From: Diaporthe sp. PMI_573
Lineage: Eukaryota > Ascomycota > Sordariomycetes > Diaporthales > Diaporthaceae
DNA: 64,000 nt
Direction: 5' to 3'
Assembly (NCBI GenBank): GCA_021399435.1
Contig: JAJTUP010000038.1
Coordinates: forward strand, 310,001 to 374,000
Shown: in pieces, positions 58,349-64,000 of the stretch
Layout of the letters: every line of letters begins with the position of its first letter
How positions within the stretch are numbered: position 1 is the first letter of the stretch
Notes under the pieces: model-generated
Seen by the model: the letters and a program-made list of their open reading frames with translations, nothing else
The model's database searches: none
Told to the model about the DNA's origin: nothing
Translations under genes and position numbers: made by a program

Positions 58349-58853
58349 CTAGGGAGACTTGGAGTTGGCGACACCAGTGGCACCGCTGCTGTCAAAGCGG
58401 TCGTTGTTGGGCTTGGGCAGCACCGTCGCGGCGAATGTGCCGACCATCATCATACCCATAAGGGCAACGATGGGGCGGCTGGTTAATAGGCTGCCAGAAA
58501 GGGTGCTGCGTACGGCGATGCCATAGGCAAGGCGGCTTGTGGCAATGACGTAGATGCCCGAGACCATGGAAGACATGGCGAAGTGGTTGGAGCAGACAGA
58601 GCCTGCAACCTGGAAGAGCGAGGAACCAATGCCGACACGGATGCCAGCAGTAGAATCTAGTAGTGCCAATTAGTTAGTTGACTTTATGCCAGGCCTTGGG
58701 GTTTAAGAAGGAGCAATTTAGGTGTTTATGTGTGTACTTACCGCTGGTATTGGCCATGTCGTTGGTCTTCATCTTATCAACAAACATTGGGGTAAAGAGG
58801 TTTGTCTCTTTGGGAAGGCGAGTAACCTCAAGTCCGACCTGGAAGAATCCCAT
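58349..58853 (-). CDS. Small hydrophobic protein, 139 aa
   Basis: Two exons, 58853-58742 and 58656-58349, with an 85-nt intron (GTAAGT donor, ACTAAC branch, ACTAG acceptor), join in frame. Residues 1-40 are amphipathic (GFFQVGLEVTRLPKETNLFT). After the splice come hydrophobic stretches (IGSSLFQVAGSVCSNHFAMS and ALMGMMMVGTFAATVLP) that could be one or two membrane helices. A polar C-terminus follows. The family is not recognised; a mitochondrial or ER membrane protein is possible. Confidence 0.65.
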
Positions 58854-59320
58854 GGTGTTGGTATGTATGGTCTGACCTTTTGTGAATGTGATGTGGGTGT
58901 TTGTGTATTTGTGTTGTCGGTTGATAAAAACAAGACCGAGAGGGTTGGATCGGCGGCGGCGGCGGCGGCGGCGAAGAGTCGAGGGCAAAGGGGAGTGGGC
59001 AACACATTGTGCACGGACATTGTTTACTGCAGTTGGTTGATTGGATTACCTGGTTTTCGTTTGGGTGCTGTTTACCACGTGGTTTGTCTCGTGACGTGTT
59101 GTAGGTAGGAAGTGGGAGACAGAGAGGCGACATCACAGGCCTCGGCATCGCAAATCTTCTTGCACGAGTCTTCGAAAACCAATCGTTCGCGCTCGTTACA
59201 TACCCATGGCTTCGGAGGGTTGTTCAGCTCATCCAGGTTCGAGCGTTGTAGATACTACACCAGGGCATCGTAGGTCTTCCCATACCAGTTGGTGGCCGCA
59301 TTCAGGATGGCACCCTGCAT
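58854..59320. other. Short intergenic region
   Basis: Leader of the 139-aa gene and 3' DNA of the DUF3433 gene. No other gene is seen apart from the CGG repeat. Confidence 0.5.
58951..58972. repeat. (CGG)7 microsatellite
   Basis: About seven CGG/GGC units just upstream (about 100 bases) of the 139-aa protein start, in its probable leader, where they would read as GCC/CCG units. Confidence 0.8.
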
Positions 59321-62300
59321 TCAGACCTCTCCTCCCTGCTCCAAACTCGCCTCAGGCCCCGTCTCCTCGTCCCGCGGCACAGCAAATATCCCAAACCGGC
59401 TCACCCCATTCTCATTCTCATTCCCCATCGCGATCCCCTCCTCATCAGGCATCAGGCCCCAGCCCAGCCACAACCTGGTCCCTTTCCCAAGCGCATCCCG
59501 GACGCCCGCTTTGCCCCGCCACTCCACGTCGTCGGGCAGTAGCTCGAGGAGATTTCCGCCGGCGAGCAGGGCCACCGCGCCCGCGATGGTCGTCGGGCTC
59601 CTGTCCGGCAGCACGTTCGTCCTTGGCAGCGTCGCCCACCCCAGGAGCAGCAGCACCGCGGCCGTGAGCAGCAGCGCCTCCAGCACGCGCGTCGACGCGG
59701 CGTCCTGGATCACGCGGCGCCGGCCCGCGTCGTCCGTCACGGTGGCGCGGTATGTATACTGGCCCCGTGCGCCGTCAGCCAGTCCCGTCGCGGTTACCAT
59801 CTCCCCACGGTCGGCGAGGACCGCATCGGTAGCGCTTACGTTAGCCGGCGGCGCGCGGTTGGCGTGGAGGGCCTGCGCGGTGAGGACGCCGTGCTGGAAG
59901 CGCAGGGCGGCGGCGACCTCTTCGTCGCTGCTCGGGTCGCCCAGGGCTGAAAGGGGTATGGCGAACCGCGAAGTCGTGAGGAGGGCGAAGGAGTTTGAGA
60001 ACAGCTCCGTGCTTGCGAGGCTGGGGATGTGGTAGTAGAGTGAGGAGGACCCGTTCACCAAGACGGTCGAGTTGCGGGCCGTCGCCTCGAGTGGGCGCGG
60101 CGGGCTCTGCGGGTCGATGTCGAGGTCCGCGCCGGTGAATTCGACGGCCACGTCCACGGCCTCGATGGTCTCGTTGCAGCCGATTGCTGCTACGTGCTGC
60201 ACTGGTGGGTTGGCCGAGTAGTCGAGCCGGCCCCACGTGTAGAAGTAGTCGCTGCAGGACTTTACTGCTGCGTTCAGGTCGCTCCCGATGCCGAAGTATG
60301 ATGCGTTGGCTCTGGTGTCCATGAAGACATTGTTTCTTGCGAACTCGCACTCGGGGCAGAGCCCGCAAGTCTCACCCTCAACAGTGATCCCAAGCGGATT
60401 GTGATATATATCACTGTAAGGGTCTATCATGGTGAGGTTGGTGCTGATGCTGGACGAATCGTACATGCGGCATGTCAAGCGCGCTCTTAAGGCAGGTATT
60501 TGCGTGCTGGTGGAGAGCGATGATGAGTTTGACATGGAGTCGCCAGCCTTCAGTGGCACAGGCAAAAGCTGTGGGAAAACAAGGTCCTCATAAGTGAACC
60601 TCGGGTACGACAGGTTGCCCTCGAGAATCAACGATGAGGTAGTACCGCTCTGCGAGAAGTCCCCGGTGTCAAGGGAGTCGTTGGCGAAGAAGCTCTGCAT
60701 CTCAAGGCCAGTGGAGCTGGTCTGTGGGAGTGAAGTTGCTTGGAACAACGAGCTGGAGAAGATCGTGAAGAACGATGCAATCAGCAATGTCATCGTTGTC
60801 GCAATGGCTCCGGGGCTGCGGAGCCTGGCCTCTTTGTATATTGCCCAGGGAGTCGACATGTCCAGGAGCTCGAGGTCTAGAAAGACGTCTGTGGTGACGA
60901 CATTGTTGAGGATGATGTACGGGGCTAAGGACCGTATGGTAAAATCCATCGAGGAGATCATCAGAACGAGGCATTCTAGTAGAAGAGCTGGCATGGACGT
61001 CCACAAGTAGTGAATATATGTGTCATCACCAACATCCCCAAGACCGTCCTTGTTCTTGGACTCACGCAGAGTGACTTCGAGAGCGGCAACCACGCCGAAG
61101 AGGACCACACATAAAGCCAGTCTCGTCCAGGGGTGAAGCAGCCCAGGATGGGCATGTGGAGACCGGCTCTGTTGGAACGCCTGGGTGTCTTTCTCCATAT
61201 CCAGTTCCGCAGTATCCTGTATTGTGAATTGCGGCTGTCCAGACATTGTGTTGTGGACGATACGTGATTGACATTCGGATGATTTCAACAACCGAGAGAG
61301 GCACTTCTCATCAGCATCTCCCGCGTCACGCAGCTTGATCAGGAGCTCCGGGCTGTGCGATACAAGAGCTGCCACGCCGGAGAGAGCACTGGGGCTGCAC
61401 GGCAGTATTCCACGTCTTGGAGCCATGAGGACCATCATTGCCGTGAGCACGAGACACGCGGCAGCAAGGCCAGCCATCCACTGGCCGGACCAGCTCCTCA
61501 CCATCAGCCGGTTCCTCATTACGAGAGCCGACCCAGTGGTGCTTATGGGCACAGTTTGCATCAAAGACTGCCGAGCAATAATTGCGCCAAACTGTCGATA
61601 ATAAGACTGGGCCATTCTCTCTAGCAAGCCTAGATCGTAGAGCGAGGATGCGTCGGTGCCAGCTGGAAGCTGGCTGTCTAGGATGATCCGGGTATATGGA
61701 TCCACGTCTATCGCCTTGTTTCCGAGCTCGAATGTCTCGCGCCCGATGCTGGTGCCGTCGCTGCTGCTGAACGACTCGTAGTGCGCCTTCATTATGCTCC
61801 ACGGAGTGACGTGGTCGAGCGTGCGGTTCTCAGCGGCATCCGAGCGAGAGAGCTCAACCGTCTGCATCTCTGTCCCGTTCTTGGCCAGGTCGACCTTGAC
61901 AATGTCGTAGGTCGGGCTGCAGAGCAGTTGGGCTGAGTCGATCAGCCTTCCGCGAGTTCGACTCCCGGAGCAGCGCCGCCTACAAGTCGAGTTGATGGTC
62001 TCGTCGGTGAACCACTCCATCTGACCGAACCAGACAAGCACCCGATTTCCAGCGTCGTCCGTGGCTCCGTCACACTGTACTTGAGAGAACTGTCCGAACA
62101 AGGGTGAATACGGCAGCTCGTCCTCGTCGGCGTCGTTGGGCCCGAACACCTCTGCCTCGGTAATGTTGCAGCTAGGAGCTGTGATGGTGAGGTTCGTCGA
62201 GCCGATTCTGTTGTAGAAGCCTGCCTGCCTTGCCTCATTCAATACGAGATTGGCAGGCTCACATGCTAGGGAGTTTGTGAGCCCGTCAAGAGTGACTTGA

Positions 62301-63115
62301 ATCTGAGCTGTTGTGGGAAGACTGGTCTCGACCGTCTGAAATGCAAAGTCCTTGGAAATTCCAGGAGGGTAGTCCACTGTGTCATTTAACAACCCTAGCA
62401 TGAAGTATCTCGGCAATGTCCCGGCGCTTTTGAGCATCGTGTCGTCGTCCAGGAAACTGTTCTGCAGGACCATCGGGATCTCGCTTTCGTTCACGGCCGT
62501 CAACGAGAGGGTAATCAGGCCGGTCGACAAGATGATCATAATCTTGAGAAGGACCGAAACCAAACTCGCAGCCGAGACCGTGAAATCCTGATTCCTAAGC
62601 GAACGATAAATTGTAAAAGGTTGAAACTGGGACACGTAGTCGAGCAACAATGACCTGGAGGCTGCAGTAGGCTTTTTGGACATGTTTTGCCACGGCGCAA
62701 CCATCTTGCTTTGGTACTCGACTCGACTGAACAGGGCCGCAACTGCCGTGATGAAGGCTGTCGGTCCATAGGTCCAAAGGTAGTGGTCGCCTGGTTTGCC
62801 AGTCGCAATGCCGTTTCGCAGAGCCGATTGTGTGATCAGGATCTCCAGCGCCACTATCATGAGCACGAAGACAATGCAGAACGCACCGAGAACCCGGATC
62901 CGAAGGTACGCAGGTCGCCATCTCATCTCTGGAACGACGGAGCTTGGTTCTGGTTCCTTGGAAGGATCCTGATGACTTTGTAAAAACGCGGTATCCGGAC
63001 CGGAACCATCGTCGTGGTGCCCTGGTGTTTGCCTAGTATCTCTGGGGTCAAGGGTTGTGAGCAGTGGTACAGAGTGGACTTGCCAGTCCGTCTTAGATTG
63101 TTGCGGCCCAGTCAT
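59321..63115 (-). CDS. Duplicated DUF3433-type membrane protein
   Basis: Single exon, 1264 aa. The protein contains two copies of a module. Each starts with a charged segment and a membrane helix (RIRVLGAFCIVFVLMIVALE; RLALCVVLFGVVAALEVTL), continues with a GDHYLWTYGPTA or YIHYLWTSMPAL motif and a second helix, then a long extracellular region with N-glycosylation sites. The module matches DUF3433 (PF11915), found only in fungal plasma-membrane proteins, usually in duplicate. A further hydrophobic helix near residue 550 ends the first copy. The second copy has many cysteines in CGLCPEC- and CNE-type loops. The start is the ATG at 63115; a longer frame starts at a TTG. Function is unknown; secretion- or wall-linked roles are suggested only by location. 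Confidence 0.85.
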   Translation of the reverse strand: MTGPQQSKTDWQVHSVPLLTTLDPRDTRQTPGHHDDGSGPDTAFLQSHQDPSKEPEPSSVVPEMRWRPAYLRIRVLGAFCIVFVLMIVALEILITQSALRNGIATGKPGDHYLWTYGPTAFITAVAALFSRVEYQSKMVAPWQNMSKKPTAASRSLLLDYVSQFQPFTIYRSLRNQDFTVSAASLVSVLLKIMIILSTGLITLSLTAVNESEIPMVLQNSFLDDDTMLKSAGTLPRYFMLGLLNDTVDYPPGISKDFAFQTVETSLPTTAQIQVTLDGLTNSLACEPANLVLNEARQAGFYNRIGSTNLTITAPSCNITEAEVFGPNDADEDELPYSPLFGQFSQVQCDGATDDAGNRVLVWFGQMEWFTDETINSTCRRRCSGSRTRGRLIDSAQLLCSPTYDIVKVDLAKNGTEMQTVELSRSDAAENRTLDHVTPWSIMKAHYESFSSSDGTSIGRETFELGNKAIDVDPYTRIILDSQLPAGTDASSLYDLGLLERMAQSYYRQFGAIIARQSLMQTVPISTTGSALVMRNRLMVRSWSGQWMAGLAAACLVLTAMMVLMAPRRGILPCSPSALSGVAALVSHSPELLIKLRDAGDADEKCLSRLLKSSECQSRIVHNTMSGQPQFTIQDTAELDMEKDTQAFQQSRSPHAHPGLLHPWTRLALCVVLFGVVAALEVTLRESKNKDGLGDVGDDTYIHYLWTSMPALLLECLVLMISSMDFTIRSLAPYIILNNVVTTDVFLDLELLDMSTPWAIYKEARLRSPGAIATTMTLLIASFFTIFSSSLFQATSLPQTSSTGLEMQSFFANDSLDTGDFSQSGTTSSLILEGNLSYPRFTYEDLVFPQLLPVPLKAGDSMSNSSSLSTSTQIPALRARLTCRMYDSSSISTNLTMIDPYSDIYHNPLGITVEGETCGLCPECEFARNNVFMDTRANASYFGIGSDLNAAVKSCSDYFYTWGRLDYSANPPVQHVAAIGCNETIEAVDVAVEFTGADLDIDPQSPPRPLEATARNSTVLVNGSSSLYYHIPSLASTELFSNSFALLTTSRFAIPLSALGDPSSDEEVAAALRFQHGVLTAQALHANRAPPANVSATDAVLADRGEMVTATGLADGARGQYTYRATVTDDAGRRRVIQDAASTRVLEALLLTAAVLLLLGWATLPRTNVLPDRSPTTIAGAVALLAGGNLLELLPDDVEWRGKAGVRDALGKGTRLWLGWGLMPDEEGIAMGNENENGVSRFGIFAVPRDEETGPEASLEQGGEV

Positions 63116-63700
63116 TATGTACCGGAATGTTACATGAAAAGGCAAATCCAGATGGGCATTGTGATGAATTGTACCTCATCTGGTGATTGATGCTGGATTA
63201 ATAGGTACAATAAGCATGTATAGGAAGGTGTGTAAAGGTTTTTTTGCAAAGCCATCCGGGCACACAGTTACATTTAATTATCCTGAAGCACGGAGAAGCT
63301 GCAGCCTGGATGCATCAGGGTTCTGAGTGGGCTGAAGTTTGGGGGCTATGTCAAGGAAGGATCACGCCAAGTCAGCTCGGCTGCGCTTTGTAAGACGGGA
63401 CGGAAGAAAAAGCATCTGTCTCATAAACGGGTCTGAGGCGGTCAGCAAACATTTCTGCTACATGATCCACGTTTACAGGTTTTTGTTTCTCCTCAGCATC
63501 ACGTCCTTCAATTCGATGGATTCCGCTGTGGAAATCAGTGTGAAGAGATCGAGCACGGGGCATTCTGCAATTATATCACACTTATAAGAGTCACGGGTTC
63601 AATGTTGCATATGCACACTAGGGGCTTCTTCCGTCGGGCATCGGGCGTCAGCTTGTGAACTATCCGCCGATGAGCCTCGGAGCTTGAGGTAGCCCGCAAA
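63116..63700. other. Divergent upstream region
   Basis: Between the DUF3433 gene (-) and the partial gene at the right end (+). Short ORFs only, with no domains. Confidence 0.5.
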
Positions 63701-63707
63701 TATATTT
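63701..63707 (+). promoter_or_regulatory. TATA-like element before the right-end gene
   Basis: TATATTT followed by AAA, about 170 bases before the ATG at 63875. Suggestive spacing only. Confidence 0.35.
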
Positions 63708-63874
63708 AAATCGGCCATTTCGTCCACCACAAGAAGATGAAAGCGTAGATAATATCCATTTAAAACTCAGTGAGGACCGAACACCCTTAATAGCTTGTTC
63801 ATTCTGGCCTGATCAATAAAATCTATTCAGGAGCACACACACGCGGCCGATCACTCCACAATCACTTCAACGAG

Positions 63875-64000
63875 ATGTCCTCATTGATAGAATATCAGCA
63901 ACCTGCCTGTACCTGGGCTAGTGCAGCTCTAGTACTCGGCGTCTCTTCCTCTCTTCTGGTCTCGGGTATTCAGCTCGGAGCAATCCATACAGTGCCGTTA
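63875..64000 (+). CDS. 5' end of a membrane-protein gene (DUF1772-like?)
   Basis: A frame from the ATG at 63875 is open for 42 codons to the window edge. After a polar start (MSSLIEYQQPACTWASAA), a hydrophobic helix follows (LVLGVSSSLLVSGIQLGAIH) with the small-residue pattern of the first membrane helix in DUF1772 / anthrone-oxygenase-like proteins. This is a weak match on a short piece; it could be another membrane family or a signal anchor. The start context (CGAGATGTCC) is acceptable, and a TATA-like box lies upstream. Confidence 0.4.
   Translation, partial: MSSLIEYQQPACTWASAALVLGVSSSLLVSGIQLGAIHTVPL

Noticed and set aside
59289..60035. 248-codon ORF on the plus strand
   Set aside because: Antisense to the 3' part of the DUF3433 gene; Ala/Ser/Arg shadow without domain.
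1..64000. CRISPR arrays, insertion sequences, intact transposons or a biosynthetic gene cluster
   Set aside because: None seen. No long terminal or inverted repeats, no reverse transcriptase or transposase frame, no polyketide or peptide synthetase; prokaryotic features are not expected in this eukaryotic DNA.

Overview
The window is nuclear DNA of a filamentous ascomycete (Pezizomycotina, probably Sordariomycetes). Genes are monocistronic, on both strands, widely spaced and strongly GC3-biased. They carry short introns (about 50-120 nt) with GTAAGT/GTATGT-type donors, CTAAC/CTGAC-type branch points and CAG/TAG acceptors. Fungus-specific families dominate: HET, Clr5, DUF3433, a STAND-type N-terminal domain and a TeaR-like CaaX protein. 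Splice sites were placed by eye so that reading phase is kept; no homology search was possible.

Layout. 0-13 kb: the 3' end of a TPR protein; a farnesylated TeaR-like polarity protein (-) with a long leader rich in simple repeats; an F-box protein (-); a calcineurin-like phosphoesterase (+) with two possible extra upstream exons. 13-16.3 kb: gene-poor, with an orphan terminal exon and a decayed tRNA-Leu. 16.3-23 kb: a TATA-driven 79-aa secreted peptide with eight cysteines, an AAA+ ATPase (-), a small unknown gene (-) and a Clr5-TPR protein (+). 23-31.6 kb: almost empty, with two low-confidence coding fragments and a (TGC)15 tract. 31.6-40.6 kb: a J-domain protein (+), an ARE1/ARE2-type sterol acyltransferase (-) and a C2H2 zinc-finger protein (+). 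41-44.8 kb: a tRNA-like gene (-), a 2EXR-like protein (+) and folylpolyglutamate synthase (-). 45.3-50.6 kb: a HET-domain gene followed in the same direction by a protein with a STAND-type N-terminal region, a degenerate kinase-like region and a ZZ-like zinc finger. 51.8-64 kb: a second, short Clr5 protein (-), the DNA primase large subunit (+), a second TATA-driven secreted peptide with six cysteines (-), two small unknown genes (-), a duplicated DUF3433 membrane protein (-) and the 5' end of another membrane-protein gene (+).

Housekeeping genes (PRI2, FPGS, ARE, TeaR, J protein) are interleaved with an accessory repertoire. The most interesting parts are the HET / pseudokinase-ZZ tandem, which looks like a non-self-recognition (heterokaryon incompatibility) module, and two small secreted cysteine-rich peptides that ORF scans miss because an intron splits each one.
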